A stretch of 64,000 nucleotides of DNA from Hydrogenispora ethanolica (GTDB taxonomy: Bacteria; Bacillota; UBA4882; UBA8346): the NCBI RefSeq assembly GCF_004340685.1, contig NZ_SLUN01000026.1:24378-88377 (forward strand), written 5' to 3'. A model generated the notes under the pieces. The model worked only from the letters and a program-made list of their open reading frames with translations. It did not search any database and was not told the DNA's origin. Below, piece by piece: positions 41,904 through 52,792 of this stretch. Position 1 is the stretch's first letter. Every line of letters begins with the position of its first letter. The position numbers and the translations under genes are program-made.

Positions 41904-43483
41904 ATTACCTTTCTCAACTGATCAAAGATGAATTGCGTTATATTTGCTTAGTTGTGCCTTATCAAGACACGATAGCTTATTTTTCAAAAAACCCAAAGCA
42001 GTTTGTAAAAATTCGTCCGGGATTTCGAGTCAAGGCGATTTCAAAAGATATGGCAAGTGAACTGCTTTTCGATTTTAGCAGCAAACCCTTTATTTCATAT
42101 TTCATTGAGAAACATATTAGTGATTGGCTTTCTCAGATAAAAAAACACTACAATAACAGAATTGAAGCTGGTGACAGCAAAGATGTTGCTTTCTTAAACA
42201 CATTACCGTTTTGTTTTTTCGCCGAGAACGTTGGGCTGTACTTTAAACTTATCAATGAAGAATATTCTGAAGAATATATCGCACTAATGGGTGCGGCTAT
42301 AAAATCTATCAAAGAAGTGACTGACGAACGAGATAGATTAAGTAAAGAATTGAAAACCAGAGATTCTGATATTAGGAATCTCCATACTGAACTCAATTCG
42401 GCAAAATTAGAATTGGATAGAACCAGAACTGAGTCAAATAAGCGGTTGTCGGAGATTGACGCTTTCAAAATCAAACTTGCTGGCCTTCAAGGACTCAGGA
42501 TTGCTGCTTCGAAGGATAAGCAAAAAATTGATTCTCTCGAAAATGAAATAATAACTTATGAGGAAACAATTAAAGAGCTAAGAATAGAGTTGGACGAAAG
42601 AAAGGTCAGCAGTAGCCAACTCGAAGAACAAATACGGAAGGAGTTAGAAAGACTGCAAACTGCCAAGGTAAATGAACAGCAATCAATAAAAGCACCAAAA
42701 TGTCCCAGTGATATTAATGAGTTTAAAGACTATCTAGGTTACAATCTTGAAAATATCGGTGTGCCTGATGTCACATATTATGCTTTATTGAAAGAGCATT
42801 TAAGTAAAATTCTCTTTCAGGGCATTCCTATCCTTGTTAATCGTTCAACAGGCATCAATGTTATGAATTGTGTTGCAAACGCGCTAATCGGACGGCCGAC
42901 GATTAATACACTCGTTTTTAATAAGGATATCTCGGCTGAAGAAGTCAACCGTTTTTTATCATTAGACGGACGTATTGTATGTTTGGATAACTTTCTTGGG
43001 AATTTCAACGAAACCGAATTGTTGCCTTTGTTTGAAAAACATAGAGATAAAATTGTCTTTTTGACTGTTGCTTATGATAGAACAATCCACTACATATCCA
43101 AGGAATTTTTGCGGTATTGCCATTATCTCAATGTCAACCGAATCAAGGCGTTAACTGTTAACGTAGCTTTAACCGAAGACCCGTCAACAATAGTGGAAGT
43201 CGATTTTGATCCTCAATGGGCGAGCGCAGAAAACCGATATTCTAAATTGTTAAGAGAAGTGTTGCGGGAATTAGAATTCCCTCAAAGTCTAATTGAGCAA
43301 AAATGCGCCGCAGTATTTGACGAGCAAGATTTATGCCGATTGCTTGCATTTGATGTTTTGCCATACTGTATAGATGTTTTGCAGATTGCTCCATACACTG
43401 CATCCGAACGGTTACTCAAATATGCCGGAGATACCGGAAGATGTTCACACAAAGAACTGTTCAAGGAGTGGTTTGCGATATGA
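41900..43483 (+). CDS. Island gene 2: coiled-coil protein with a degenerate NTPase-like domain
   Basis: The product has 527 residues. Residues ~1-130 form an unknown globular domain; ~135-260 a long coiled coil (DRLSKELKTRDSDIRNLHTE); ~295-415 resemble an AAA+ core. There ILVNRSTGINVMNCVAN sits where a Walker A would be but lacks GKT; RIVCLDNF looks like a Walker B with Asp-Asn; and KIVFLTVAYDRT resembles sensor 1. The domain therefore may bind but probably does not hydrolyse nucleotide. It overlaps both neighbours by ATGA, so it is translated with genes 1 and 3 and probably forms a complex with them. Confidence 0.75.
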   Translation: MNYLSQLIKDELRYICLVVPYQDTIAYFSKNPKQFVKIRPGFRVKAISKDMASELLFDFSSKPFISYFIEKHISDWLSQIKKHYNNRIEAGDSKDVAFLNTLPFCFFAENVGLYFKLINEEYSEEYIALMGAAIKSIKEVTDERDRLSKELKTRDSDIRNLHTELNSAKLELDRTRTESNKRLSEIDAFKIKLAGLQGLRIAASKDKQKIDSLENEIITYEETIKELRIELDERKVSSSQLEEQIRKELERLQTAKVNEQQSIKAPKCPSDINEFKDYLGYNLENIGVPDVTYYALLKEHLSKILFQGIPILVNRSTGINVMNCVANALIGRPTINTLVFNKDISAEEVNRFLSLDGRIVCLDNFLGNFNETELLPLFEKHRDKIVFLTVAYDRTIHYISKEFLRYCHYLNVNRIKALTVNVALTEDPSTIVEVDFDPQWASAENRYSKLLREVLRELEFPQSLIEQKCAAVFDEQDLCRLLAFDVLPYCIDVLQIAPYTASERLLKYAGDTGRCSHKELFKEWFAI

Positions 43484-44502
43484 ATGAGTTCTTAACTGCT
43501 ATGGCAACTGACATGGGCATTGACCGTTATCAGTACGAATCCGATGACTCATTCATCTTCAGACTTTGCTATTCGGCGTTAGGACAGTGGTGTCTCCGAA
43601 CAGCTCAGAATTCATCAAATGGAATTATAGGAACAACCAAACACAATCAGACAATCGTGTTAAATGAGTTGCTACAGCGCTATTCTGAACTATTTCCCAG
43701 CGTTGCCAACAGATTCATCGGTGCCAATAGTCAGCAAGCGGATTTGCCTGTTCACATACGACGGGTATACGAAGAAACGGGTTATCTTTTAACTGACGAT
43801 AACAATCGGAACCAATTAGCCAATTTCGGGCGAAGCATTATAATCGGAAATACTTCTCTGTTTTTTGGTGTTCCTAATATGGCTTTTACTGTGAATGGGC
43901 TTGGCGTATTTTCAACTCCTACATCATACCAGTTTACAGCACGGGAGTTTTTAATTAGAGATACATTAACATATGAAGAATACTTTCAATCACGATTTGA
44001 CATTATAGATTTCTATGAAAGAGATATAAACGTTGACGAACTAGAATTTTTTAATCCGCTATCGAACAATGTTCCTTCGTTATCTTGGTCGAAGAAAATA
44101 GAGACAGATTGCTCAGTAGCCCGAAAAAGTGAGATAGGTCCGTTTTATCGAGTGATGCGCGAATCTGACACCTCATTGTTGTTCGCTGAAGAACCACCTA
44201 TTGAAACACAAAACGATAGTTTAATATCGTATGAATACAGGAGGTTATATTACGCGCTTAAAGCGCACTATGGCAATCCTCTGAATGTAAAAGTTGTATC
44301 GAGGGATAGTAAATACTCTGAAATAAAAATTAACGGATATTTACCAAACCGAGAATATTATTATCTGCTACTTTTGTCTTGGCCGGTAAATCACGCTTTT
44401 GACAAAGTCAACTTTTTAGTTAAAAATTGCTTTGTTCCAGAAGTAATAGCAACTCTAAGAAATATTGGCATTGACGTTAAAGGAGGAAATGCAAATGCGT
44501 AA
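43480..44502 (+). CDS. Island gene 3: protein of unknown function
   Basis: The protein has 340 residues; I do not recognise the family. No membrane helix, metal motif or nucleotide-binding loop is visible. The sequence is mixed alpha/beta with aromatic-rich strands ([31 protein letters not shown]). The ATG at 43480 overlaps the stop of gene 2 (ATGA) and is preceded by AAGGAG; the frame opening at 43441 lies inside gene 2. The stop overlaps the helicase start by eight bases. Strict coupling suggests a fixed stoichiometry with the helicase. Confidence 0.72.
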   Translation: MNEFLTAMATDMGIDRYQYESDDSFIFRLCYSALGQWCLRTAQNSSNGIIGTTKHNQTIVLNELLQRYSELFPSVANRFIGANSQQADLPVHIRRVYEETGYLLTDDNNRNQLANFGRSIIIGNTSLFFGVPNMAFTVNGLGVFSTPTSYQFTAREFLIRDTLTYEEYFQSRFDIIDFYERDINVDELEFFNPLSNNVPSLSWSKKIETDCSVARKSEIGPFYRVMRESDTSLLFAEEPPIETQNDSLISYEYRRLYYALKAHYGNPLNVKVVSRDSKYSEIKINGYLPNREYYYLLLLSWPVNHAFDKVNFLVKNCFVPEVIATLRNIGIDVKGGNANA

Positions 44503-47500
44503 CTTAAACGGAGTTCAACAATACTATCAGGCAATCCGTGATAGATTGAAAAACTATATAAAATCGGATTACTTAGCTAATAGTGAAACCCTACTTCTTT
44601 ATGTCGATGATCTTCTGGGAGAGCATTGTTCTGAGTATACCAATATCGCTCGCGAGCCGTACATCGAAACTTCGGCGTCCTATAAAAAAGTCCCTGATGG
44701 AATTAAAAACTCGCCCCATCTTGAACAGGGTGTAAAAGAATCCTTATTGAAGCTCGTTCAGGAGAACCTCGGCATATTTTCCGATCCGTTTGAGCACCAA
44801 GTTAAAGCACTGGAATATTTTTTGTCTGGGAGAGATTTGTTTATTTCCACGGGTACTGGTTCTGGTAAAACAGAATGCTTTCTTTGGCCGATTATAGCCA
44901 AGTGTTTTGATGAGGCTAAGAACCATCCTGCTGGTTTCAAAAACGAGGCGGTGCGAACCCTAATCATTTATCCGATGAACGCCCTCGTGTCTGACCAACT
45001 TGCTAGATTCAGAAAAATTATCGGAAATGATAAATTTCGAGAAATTTTCTTGACGGATACACACGCTACACGTATTCCACATTTTGGAATGTATACAGGG
45101 AGAACACCCTATTCTGGCGACGCAAAATCAGCAAGTAGCCGGGAACTAGCGAATACATTTCGCGAAAATTATTTGATAGATGAAACTGCAGATCCAGAAA
45201 CCAAACGGCGACAAACCAACAATGTAAAAGGGCTTAAGAGTATCAACAAATATCCGGCCAGATTCGGTGAAAACGGACTGCAAGTTTTCATTGAAAACTT
45301 GGAAAAGAACATCCACAAGCCAGCTCCGTATGATGCTGAACTCATAACGCGATTTGAGATGCAGGAATGTCCGCCGGATATTCTGATTACAAACTACTCG
45401 ATGTTGGAGTATATGCTTATGCGCCGACGTGAAGCAAACATATGGGATAAAACCAAGCAATGGCTTGATGAATCCAGCGACAATAAACTCCTCATTGTTT
45501 TGGATGAAGCTCATATGTACCGTGGCTCCGCTGGTGGAGAAATTGCGCTGTTGTTGGTACGACTATTTCATCGCCTGGGGATTACAGCCGATAGGGTCCA
45601 GTTTATCATTACAACTGCAAGTATGCCTTCAAACGAACAAGAAGCCATAAACGCTTTTTACTCTGGCCTTACGGGGAAAGAATTGACTTGTTGTGAGTTA
45701 TTATTTGGTGCAAGGGAAGATTTTCCGAAGGAGTTGGAGGAATTAACGGATATTGACGCGTTGGCGTCGATTGGTTCTGACCAAGTGCAAGATGATGCCG
45801 CTATAACCGTTAGAATCAAAGATTTTGCTAAGGCTGTTTTTCATTGCAGCTTGCCAACCAATATTAGCCCGAATCAAGCCCAAGAGTGGCTCTATGATAA
45901 TCTTCCGAAATATGAAGTGTTTGTTTTGTTGAACAAACTATGTCGTGATGGCGCAAAATCATATAGTGAGATTAAGAAAGCACTGTTTGGAGACAACGCG
46001 AATGCCGAAAAAGCGCTGGACGCTTTATTGGCATTGGTTTCCCTTGCGGCAAAGAACGGAAACATCCTTTTTCCAGTGCGCCTTCACATGTTTTTACGCG
46101 GTTTGCAAGGCCTTTATGCGTGTTCTAATCCGAAATGCACTTGTGCGAAGTATTCCGAAAGCGAAAAGCTCCCCTTGGGTAAGGTTATCTCGATTCCCAA
46201 AGATAAATGTGAGTGCGGTGGTAGAATTTATGAACTTGTTAATCATATAAAATGTGGGGCTTTATATCTAAAGGTATATTTTCGAAAAAATGATGGCCAA
46301 CCCTATTGGTATGTCTTCCCTGAACGTGGCTTGAACGGTGATGCTAATTCGCTCAATGAAATGCTTCTCTATGTTGTTCCTAAAAACTATCAAAAGAGGA
46401 AGAACGATAAGATCGGTGCGCTTGACCCATTAACAGGCAAATTGTATACGTCACCTCAAAACAATGAAAATTTGCTAACCATCATATACAACGATAATAA
46501 TTTCGACAGTAGAAAAGATTCATTTACTTTTAGTGTATGCCCAAAGTGCAAAAAACAGATGCACCTTAAAAAGCCGGTTGATTTATCCACTAAGGGCAAT
46601 ATACCATTTTATAACCTGACAAAGGCGCAGTTTGAATTGCAACCCGCTAAATCAGAGCTAATCAATCAAGGGAAAAAGGTTTTGCTGTTTTCGGATTCCC
46701 GGCAGAACGCAGCCAAACTTGCGAGGGACCTGTCAAAATCATCTGACGCGGATGCTTTTAGGCAGGCAGTTATGCTCGCGTCCCGTCTTTTACAGGTTGA
46801 TGGAAAAGAGCATTCTTTATCTGACTTATATCCGGCATTTTTGGATGTTTGCGTACAAAACAGCCTTACTTTTTTCAGTGGGAACAGCAAAAATATGTTT
46901 GAAGGTCACAAACGTCATTTCAAGGGCACAAAAAACAGAACTGAACGACGTGGAAGAAATATTGACTATGCGGCAATAACTGCGGAATATCAAACTTTGC
47001 CGGATGATTATTACGAGCAGTTACTAACTTTCTTTACAGAAAGTCCTCGTTCATTCAAAGATATCGGCATTGGCTTTTTAGCCCCTGTTTCTTCTGTTCT
47101 TGATGATTGCATATATGATTTAGAGAGTGACGGCTTAACCGTTGCTCAAAATGTGCTTTATCAATTGCTGGTGCTATTATTTTGGGACGTTATGGATGAT
47201 AGTGCTGCTCTTGGAGAAACAATTCATGATGATATTCGAAAGGATCTGCCCGGACGAAGCAAAATCCAGACGTTTGGGTTGAACTTCGATTTTTCAACTG
47301 AATTGAAAGGGCTTATCAAGCGGATTCAAGAACTATTGAATCTCGACAATATTTCTACAGCAAAAATCTTAGATAAAGTGCGAGACTTGTTTTTTGCTTC
47401 TTCATCAAACAACCGTTATTATATCAAATTAGCCGCAGTGAAAATCGAGTTCGCTGATAAAGATTTCACGTGGTATCGCTGCGTTAAGTGCGGAAAGTTA

Positions 47501-49708
47501 TCTCCATATAAAATTGGAGATTATTGCGGTGCTTGCTTTGATTCAACAGATTTAGTAGCGATTGGTGAATCAGATTTGTCGCGCTTTGACTTTTGGCGAA
47601 TACCAGTTCTTAACGCCTTGAACAAAGGCGAAACTATCCACACAATTGACACCGAGGAGCACACCGCGCAATTATCCCATAAAGAAACCAGAAGCGACAC
47701 TTGGAGCCGTACAGAAAAGTATGAAATGCGTTTCCAAGACATTAACGCAGGAGAAAACGGTGAGGAATCCATCGATGTATTGAGTTGCACGACAACCATG
47801 GAGGTCGGTATTGATATTGGTTCGCTAACCGCCGTCGGGCTTCGTAACATACCGCCTATGAGAGAAAATTATCAACAACGGGCCGGGCGCGCCGGGCGTA
47901 AAAATGCCGGAATCTCTACTATTGTTACATATGCTTCTGGAGGAGTGCACGATAGCCACTACTTTTTACACCCCGATGATATGATTTCTGGCTCTCCGCG
48001 TAAACCTTGGATAGACCGCGATAATCCAAAAATTTGGCAGCGTCATATAAACATGCTGGCGCTGAACGGATTTATGTCGACTCCAGATATGAAAAACCAA
48101 TTCGATGGTATTGTTGAGATTGGCATCATATCGTTTTGTGAAAAATATAGCGAAAACTTTATTGCTTACGCGGAATCTATGGAGTTTTCGACTGATGTTA
48201 CCATTTCTCGATTTCAAGCAATAAGCCAAAGCGTCTTAGCTGAAGGTAAGCGCAATGAGTTTATTAACAATGACAAAGAGACCTCGGCTTTTGATGTCTT
48301 CTATCGCGAAGGCTTTATACCGTCATACTCATTTCCCAAGAATGTTGTAAGGTTTTTCGTGGAGAAAGAATCTGAACGGGGCAAAAACGCACCTCGTGAT
48401 ATCGAATATGCTCCCGAAAGAGACATCGCCGTGGCGCTTAGCGAATATGCCCCCGGCCGGTTCGTTACGATTGATAAAAAAATATATCAAAGCGGCGGTA
48501 TATATGCTAATCCCCGCCCAAGAGGATTTGAGCAAAACCAAGCTGAATATTATTTTAAGAATAGAGATTATTATAATGACATTTACATTTGTTCTGAATG
48601 CAACTGGTTTGGCATTGAGCCCAAAGAATTCTCAAAAATGCAATGCCCATATTGCGGTGCGCCCATTGATCACAAAAAGATGCTGCGCCCATGGGGATTT
48701 TCTCCTGTTAGAGGGAATGAGGTGAAATTTGAGGATGAGGATGAACAGTATACCTATACTGAGGCACCTTACTATTCGTACGTTCCAGAAGACACGAAAA
48801 TGGAAAAATTCGGTCATAGCAATATCCGTTATGCCAATCTTTCTGATAGAAAAGTTTTAACCGTTAACATGGGTAAAAGTAAGAACGGTTTCAATGTCTG
48901 CAAAAAATGTGGAGGCGCCGAGGTTGCAGATGATAAGAACATTGGGAATTTTTCATTTTCACAACCCTATCACGATAGCTATCCTTTATGCCGCCATGAA
49001 GGTACGGTAGCTGCCAATATTTTTTTAGGATATGAATTTTTAACAGACATGTTCATGTTGGATATTTCCTATGATTCCGCAAAACTTGTTGGAAACAAAA
49101 ACGTAGAAGAAAAGAGTATTCTACGGGCGGCGGTAACGACGCTACACGAAGCACTAAAAAAAGCTGTTTCACTTGTGCTGGACATAGATTACAATGAGAT
49201 AAGCGGAGGATGGCGACCAAGGATTAAAAGTGACGGTGACTCTCACATCGAAATGTTTTTCTATGATAACCTAACTAGCGGTGCTGGTTATTCATCGTTA
49301 ATTGGTTCAATTCTTGATAAAGTGCTTGAACGTGCCGGAATAATTCTATCAGAGTGTGAGTGTTCGCGAACCTGCAAAAATTGCCTGGATAATTTTTGGA
49401 ATCAACGAAATCATCAGTTGTTTGACAGGTATTTAGGTTTGCAGCTTCTCAAATATGCTCAATTTGGACAGTTACCCGATGAATACGACAACGGCGAGCA
49501 ACAGGCGTTACTTATCCCATTGCAAAAACTCATTTCAGAAGACAGGAACACTCTTCAGCCTAATCCGCAAATTGAATTTAAAGTTATTCCTGCTATTCTG
49601 AAAAAACCAGAAAACACACGCACGAGAATTTTCCTAAATCCATATGACTTGTCGGATTGGTTGCCCAACACATTTATGACCTATAGAAACTTAATAAGCG
49701 AGAGATAG
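44495..49708 (+). CDS. Island gene 4: giant DEAH helicase with DUF1998-type C-terminus (DruE/MrfA-like)
   Basis: The protein has 1737 residues. The superfamily 2 motifs are in order: [11 protein letters not shown] (~119), Ia [26 protein letters not shown] (~336), [40 protein letters not shown] (~1100), [13 protein letters not shown] (~1127). Cysteine pairs for zinc sites are scattered through it (CSNPKCTC ~543, CPKC ~682, CVKC ~997, CSEC ~1367 with CPYC). The C-terminus has the DUF1998/MrfA cluster [14 protein letters not shown] (~1620-1633). DruE proteins of Druantia have this size and layout. The ATG at 44495 has AGGAGG eight bases before; ATG 44489 is too close to it. Confidence 0.92.
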   Translation: MRNLNGVQQYYQAIRDRLKNYIKSDYLANSETLLLYVDDLLGEHCSEYTNIAREPYIETSASYKKVPDGIKNSPHLEQGVKESLLKLVQENLGIFSDPFEHQVKALEYFLSGRDLFISTGTGSGKTECFLWPIIAKCFDEAKNHPAGFKNEAVRTLIIYPMNALVSDQLARFRKIIGNDKFREIFLTDTHATRIPHFGMYTGRTPYSGDAKSASSRELANTFRENYLIDETADPETKRRQTNNVKGLKSINKYPARFGENGLQVFIENLEKNIHKPAPYDAELITRFEMQECPPDILITNYSMLEYMLMRRREANIWDKTKQWLDESSDNKLLIVLDEAHMYRGSAGGEIALLLVRLFHRLGITADRVQFIITTASMPSNEQEAINAFYSGLTGKELTCCELLFGAREDFPKELEELTDIDALASIGSDQVQDDAAITVRIKDFAKAVFHCSLPTNISPNQAQEWLYDNLPKYEVFVLLNKLCRDGAKSYSEIKKALFGDNANAEKALDALLALVSLAAKNGNILFPVRLHMFLRGLQGLYACSNPKCTCAKYSESEKLPLGKVISIPKDKCECGGRIYELVNHIKCGALYLKVYFRKNDGQPYWYVFPERGLNGDANSLNEMLLYVVPKNYQKRKNDKIGALDPLTGKLYTSPQNNENLLTIIYNDNNFDSRKDSFTFSVCPKCKKQMHLKKPVDLSTKGNIPFYNLTKAQFELQPAKSELINQGKKVLLFSDSRQNAAKLARDLSKSSDADAFRQAVMLASRLLQVDGKEHSLSDLYPAFLDVCVQNSLTFFSGNSKNMFEGHKRHFKGTKNRTERRGRNIDYAAITAEYQTLPDDYYEQLLTFFTESPRSFKDIGIGFLAPVSSVLDDCIYDLESDGLTVAQNVLYQLLVLLFWDVMDDSAALGETIHDDIRKDLPGRSKIQTFGLNFDFSTELKGLIKRIQELLNLDNISTAKILDKVRDLFFASSSNNRYYIKLAAVKIEFADKDFTWYRCVKCGKLSPYKIGDYCGACFDSTDLVAIGESDLSRFDFWRIPVLNALNKGETIHTIDTEEHTAQLSHKETRSDTWSRTEKYEMRFQDINAGENGEESIDVLSCTTTMEVGIDIGSLTAVGLRNIPPMRENYQQRAGRAGRKNAGISTIVTYASGGVHDSHYFLHPDDMISGSPRKPWIDRDNPKIWQRHINMLALNGFMSTPDMKNQFDGIVEIGIISFCEKYSENFIAYAESMEFSTDVTISRFQAISQSVLAEGKRNEFINNDKETSAFDVFYREGFIPSYSFPKNVVRFFVEKESERGKNAPRDIEYAPERDIAVALSEYAPGRFVTIDKKIYQSGGIYANPRPRGFEQNQAEYYFKNRDYYNDIYICSECNWFGIEPKEFSKMQCPYCGAPIDHKKMLRPWGFSPVRGNEVKFEDEDEQYTYTEAPYYSYVPEDTKMEKFGHSNIRYANLSDRKVLTVNMGKSKNGFNVCKKCGGAEVADDKNIGNFSFSQPYHDSYPLCRHEGTVAANIFLGYEFLTDMFMLDISYDSAKLVGNKNVEEKSILRAAVTTLHEALKKAVSLVLDIDYNEISGGWRPRIKSDGDSHIEMFFYDNLTSGAGYSSLIGSILDKVLERAGIILSECECSRTCKNCLDNFWNQRNHQLFDRYLGLQLLKYAQFGQLPDEYDNGEQQALLIPLQKLISEDRNTLQPNPQIEFKVIPAILKKPENTRTRIFLNPYDLSDWLPNTFMTYRNLISER

Positions 49709-49711
49709 AAA

Positions 49712-50551
49712 ATGGCTAAGTTACTTTCGCCGCTTCGCTATCCGGGCGGTAAATCAAAAATTTACGAAAAAGTTAAAACTCTTATTGAATATAATGCGAT
49801 GGGGAATAGGACTTACGTCGAACCTTTTGCAGGTGGATTCGGTTTAGGGATTGGTTTGTTGTGTGACAACATTGTGCAATCCGCTGTATTGAATGATGTC
49901 GATTCCCATATTTATCATTTTTGGCATTCAGTGTTTTACAGCACAGACGACTTACTTAGAAAAATCACAGATACGCCCATCACCATTGATGAGCGAAAAA
50001 AACAAAAGGCAGTGTATAAAGACAGTGCTGCAGATGCTTTGAGCGATGGCTTTGCAACATTGTTTTTAAACCGAGTGAACTTTTCTGGCGTTATCAATGG
50101 CGGACCAATTGGCGGAGTAACGCAGAGCGGCGTATATAAACTGGATTGCCGATTCAATAAGGAAGAGATAAAAAAGAAAATCGCGGATATTGCTTTGCTG
50201 AAAAATCGCATTTCACTGTATAACTACGATGCAAGTGATTTGATTATTGACCGTTTAGAATTTCAAAACAATACTGCGTTTTTCAATATTGACCCTCCGT
50301 ACGTTGCTAAAGGGAGTCGACTTTATACGAATTACTTCAAAGAGTCTGACCATAGAAATCTTGAAAAGGTAATAACTGAACATCTAAAGGGTATTCCTTG
50401 GATTATTACTTATGATGACTGCGGGCTAATACGAGATATCTATAAGCAGTACCTTATGACTGGGTATAATATTCAGCATAACGCCAGAGTAAGTATTCAG
50501 GGGAAGGAATTGGTTATTACAAATATCGCGGAAGATTCTTTCGTTTGGTGA
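49712..50551 (+). CDS. Island gene 5: Dam-family DNA adenine-N6 methyltransferase
   Basis: The product has 279 residues of the D12 class. Motifs: RYPGGKSKIYEKV at the N-terminus, the SAM loop EPFAGGFGLGIGL, and the catalytic FNIDPPYVAKGSR. It should methylate adenine in a short target. It begins 3 bp after the helicase stop, so it is part of the operon. In a defence context it would mark self DNA for the helicase complex. Druantia type II as I recall it carries a cytosine methylase, so an adenine enzyme here is a difference. The target site cannot be predicted. Confidence 0.92.
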   Translation: MAKLLSPLRYPGGKSKIYEKVKTLIEYNAMGNRTYVEPFAGGFGLGIGLLCDNIVQSAVLNDVDSHIYHFWHSVFYSTDDLLRKITDTPITIDERKKQKAVYKDSAADALSDGFATLFLNRVNFSGVINGGPIGGVTQSGVYKLDCRFNKEEIKKKIADIALLKNRISLYNYDASDLIIDRLEFQNNTAFFNIDPPYVAKGSRLYTNYFKESDHRNLEKVITEHLKGIPWIITYDDCGLIRDIYKQYLMTGYNIQHNARVSIQGKELVITNIAEDSFVW

Positions 50552-50844
50552 AGTTATTCGAGTCGTATGAGGAAATGGACGAATGATCGGGGAAAGATTG
50601 GTCTCAGCCTGTGCGTCAGCAAAGGGTGCATTAAGTTTTTATAATACCTCGAAATTAAAGAAAAATACCCTTCCAAGGTCCGGAAGGGTATTCCCATTCT
50701 CGGGATTGCTGAAAAAGTAAAGCAAACAACGTTAATCAGGAAGCATAAAACACACGGAGCCATCAAATAGGGTTGAACCATTTTTTCGTTTCAAAATAGC
50801 ACCTTGAAAATAAAGACAAAAGAATTGAAGCAAAATCACGGTTT

Positions 50845-51065
50845 CAATTGGTTTCTTTTAATTTGGCCATGATTTGATTCAACACGTAACAGCGTTTTGC
50901 TTTACCAAACTTACCCTCGATGGAATTACGAACCCTTTCATCTCATCGGTCCGTTCCATGTTACGCTGTTTCGGATCGCTTTGTTTCGGAGGCCTGCCGA
51001 GGTTCGGGCCGGTTAGATGAATATCGCGCTCCGAATTTTTCTCCGATAATCCTACGTAAGACCAG
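50845..51065 (-). pseudogene. IS1182/IS5-like transposase C-terminal remnant
   Basis: On the minus strand one frame reads DIHLTGPNLGRPPKQ, then QRNMERTDEM. After a frameshift another reads ERVRNSIEGKFGKAKR and QIMAKLKETN before a stop. This order (LxGPxLGRPPK, then RxxxEGKFGxxKR, then MAKL) is the C-terminal end of IS1182-type transposases. No start and no N-terminal catalytic part remain. It marks the right edge of the AT-rich island. The rest of 50552-51166 has a hairpin CCTTCCAAGG/CCGGAAGG near 50669 but no gene. Confidence 0.75.
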
Positions 51066-51166
51066 CCAAAGCTCCTCGAAGTATCTCAAACTTCAGCTTC
51101 CTTATCCATAACGTTCAGCGATACAGTAATCTGTTGGTTTTCGGGTTAACTTTTTTACCCAGCAAG

Positions 51167-51661
51167 CTATTTTTCCTTCTCCCCCAAAACCTCCGGGAAC
51201 GCCCTCTCCAACTGTACCATCAACCAATTCCGAATCTTTTCATCGCTTTGCAGTCCCTGATTCAAAATATATTCCACATAAGCCAACAAATTTTGATTTG
51301 TGTTCCCCGTAGCCAGCTTTTCAAGGGCAACGTGTGAACGAAACTCCGCAAATTGCGGATCTTCCAAAACCTTCACTAATCCTTCACTGAATTTCTTAGC
51401 TCCTAAAAGTTTAATGCCATTGACAATGTAATCCTCTGCAACGATAAACATTTCACCCTTGCCAGTCATTATCCATTCGGTATTGGCGGCAAAACGAATC
51501 ATCATTCCATAGAGAAACGCATTAGACATGGGTATTTTACCCGACTCAATTTTCGAGATATTACCTCGGCTCATATTGATGACTGCGCCAAAAGCTTCTT
51601 GTGATAAATCTAAGTATTCACGAAATTGACGGACTCGTTCACCGGGATTCAATTGTTTCAT
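51167..51661 (-). CDS. XRE-family transcriptional regulator
   Basis: The product has 164 residues. The N-terminal helix-turn-helix is VRQFREYLDLSQEAFGAVI with recognition helix MSRGNISKIESG. A region typical of phage CI-like or SinR-like repressors follows (TEWIMTGKGEMFIV). The C-terminal 90 residues are helical, probably for dimerisation. It is divergent from the Spo0E-like gene. The perfect palindrome CGTTCATAATGAACG between them lies within the opposing promoter, so it probably represses that gene and perhaps itself. The TTTCTCC on the plus strand gives a good GGAGAAA ribosome site. Confidence 0.88.
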   Translation of the reverse strand: MKQLNPGERVRQFREYLDLSQEAFGAVINMSRGNISKIESGKIPMSNAFLYGMMIRFAANTEWIMTGKGEMFIVAEDYIVNGIKLLGAKKFSEGLVKVLEDPQFAEFRSHVALEKLATGNTNQNLLAYVEYILNQGLQSDEKIRNWLMVQLERAFPEVLGEKEK

Positions 51662-51677
51662 AAAGAACGTTTTCTCC

Positions 51678-51706
51678 TTGACATCCGTTCATAATGAACG
51701 TATAAT
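51678..51706 (+). promoter_or_regulatory. Perfect promoter with a 15-bp palindromic operator in the spacer
   Basis: TTGACA (51678-51683), exactly 17 bp, TATAAT (51701-51706): both boxes are full consensus. The spacer contains CGTTCATAATGAACG (51686-51700), symmetric around the central A. Binding here would block RNA polymerase, and the adjacent XRE gene is the natural repressor. Confidence 0.82.
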
Positions 51707-51865
51707 AAAATTGTCCTTACGAAAATAGGCTTTAAAAATGGTGATAAGGCAGACCAAAAATCGAACTCCAAAGATTGCTTTTTGGGGTTAGGATTACCTA
51801 TGGATAAAAAAAGTTTACAATCTTTTTTATTATACCATATTCTGCATAGCAAGTTACAGGAGACC

Positions 51866-52066
51866 ATGTCGCAAATCGCCGAAAAAAACGAATCAACCCT
51901 CAAACAACAAATAGCCGCCAGCCGCGCCCGGCTCCAGTGCCTCTGGAACCTCCACGGCCACACCAACCCGGTGGTCCTGGCCGCCAGCATCGAGCTGGAT
52001 GAATTGCTGAACCGGTATCACCGGCAGAATAAAACCCAAGACCTGAACCTTGATTCGCCGGATTAA
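51866..52066 (+). CDS. Spo0E-family aspartyl-phosphate phosphatase-like protein
   Basis: The protein has 66 residues, the usual size for this family. It has two helices with the pattern IAASRARLQCLWN and LAASIELDELLNRY; the S-x-E-L-D block is the Spo0E signature that removes phosphate from Spo0A. The ATG at 51866 is preceded by CAGGAGA; an in-frame ATG at 51800 has a weaker site. Its promoter at 51678 carries a likely XRE operator. If functional it would delay sporulation. The sequence becomes GC-rich within the gene, unlike the island to its left. Confidence 0.78.
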   Translation: MSQIAEKNESTLKQQIAASRARLQCLWNLHGHTNPVVLAASIELDELLNRYHRQNKTQDLNLDSPD

Positions 52067-52480
52067 GGGATTGGTGGGATTTAAAACACCGCTCGGGATA
52101 ATGGAATCATGTTAATCCTTGAATCCTACGAATCATGGTTCGGGAGGCGGAGGATATTTTTCGGATACAAAAACGATACTTCAAACCCGGCTTTTTGCGG
52201 TATAATAGCGATCGTGGAAGTCGTTTTTCATTTGAGTCCGTCGGTGATACCGACGGACTTTTGATCATGGGTCACCCGCATTGCCGATGCCCCGGTTTCC
52301 TATGTGGAGCTAACTTATGCTTCAGACCAAAAACTGCAAATCCATGGCATCGGTAAATGGCTGATGTTAGACGTTAAAAGAAGGGATAGAGATAGATTGA
52401 TAGAATATAATAAGCAAGATAATAAGCTCAGTTTAGTTCAATAACTCATCCGATAAAGATGATCATCGGGGGTGAATGAG
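52067..52480. other. Gene-free stretch with a promoter-like box and terminator
   Basis: A TATAAT at 52201-52206 is followed 30 bp later by a perfect 10-bp hairpin AGTCCGTCGG / CCGACGGACT (52235-52259) and TTTTGA. A very short transcript is conceivable. Two short repeats, TTAATCCTTGAATC and CCCCGGTTTCCTATGTGGAG (52292-52311), recur near 53362-53400. No gene is supportable. Confidence 0.55.
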
Positions 52481-52792
52481 TTGATTACAAAGGATCAGAT
52501 TAATCAAGTCGTTGAGACGATTGTTCAAAACGTCCACCCTGATAAAGTTATTTTATTTGGCTCTTACGCAAATGGAAATCCTGGAGAAGATAGCGACTTA
52601 GATTTATTAGTAATCAAAGATATGCCCCAAAAACGCCTTCAAAGGGGCCGCGAAATTCGGAAACATTTAAGAGGAACTGGGATTCCCATCGATTTATTGG
52701 TTTATACCCCTCAGGAAATCGAAGAATGGCGTGATACAAAGGCTGCGTTTATAACCCAAATTGTCGCTCAAGGTCAGGTTTTATATGGATAA
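52481..52792 (+). CDS. MNT-type nucleotidyltransferase, antitoxin of a HEPN/MNT pair
   Basis: The product has about 103 residues of the minimal nucleotidyltransferase fold. The active-site motif GSYANGNPGEDSDLDLLV has the GSx10DxD spacing. MntA-type antitoxins add AMP groups to the HEPN toxin. The start is uncertain: TTG 52481 has GGGGGTGA at good spacing, while GTG 52472 touches the same run. The stop overlaps the HEPN gene by eight bases, the standard antitoxin-toxin coupling. Confidence 0.88.
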   Translation: MITKDQINQVVETIVQNVHPDKVILFGSYANGNPGEDSDLDLLVIKDMPQKRLQRGREIRKHLRGTGIPIDLLVYTPQEIEEWRDTKAAFITQIVAQGQVLYG

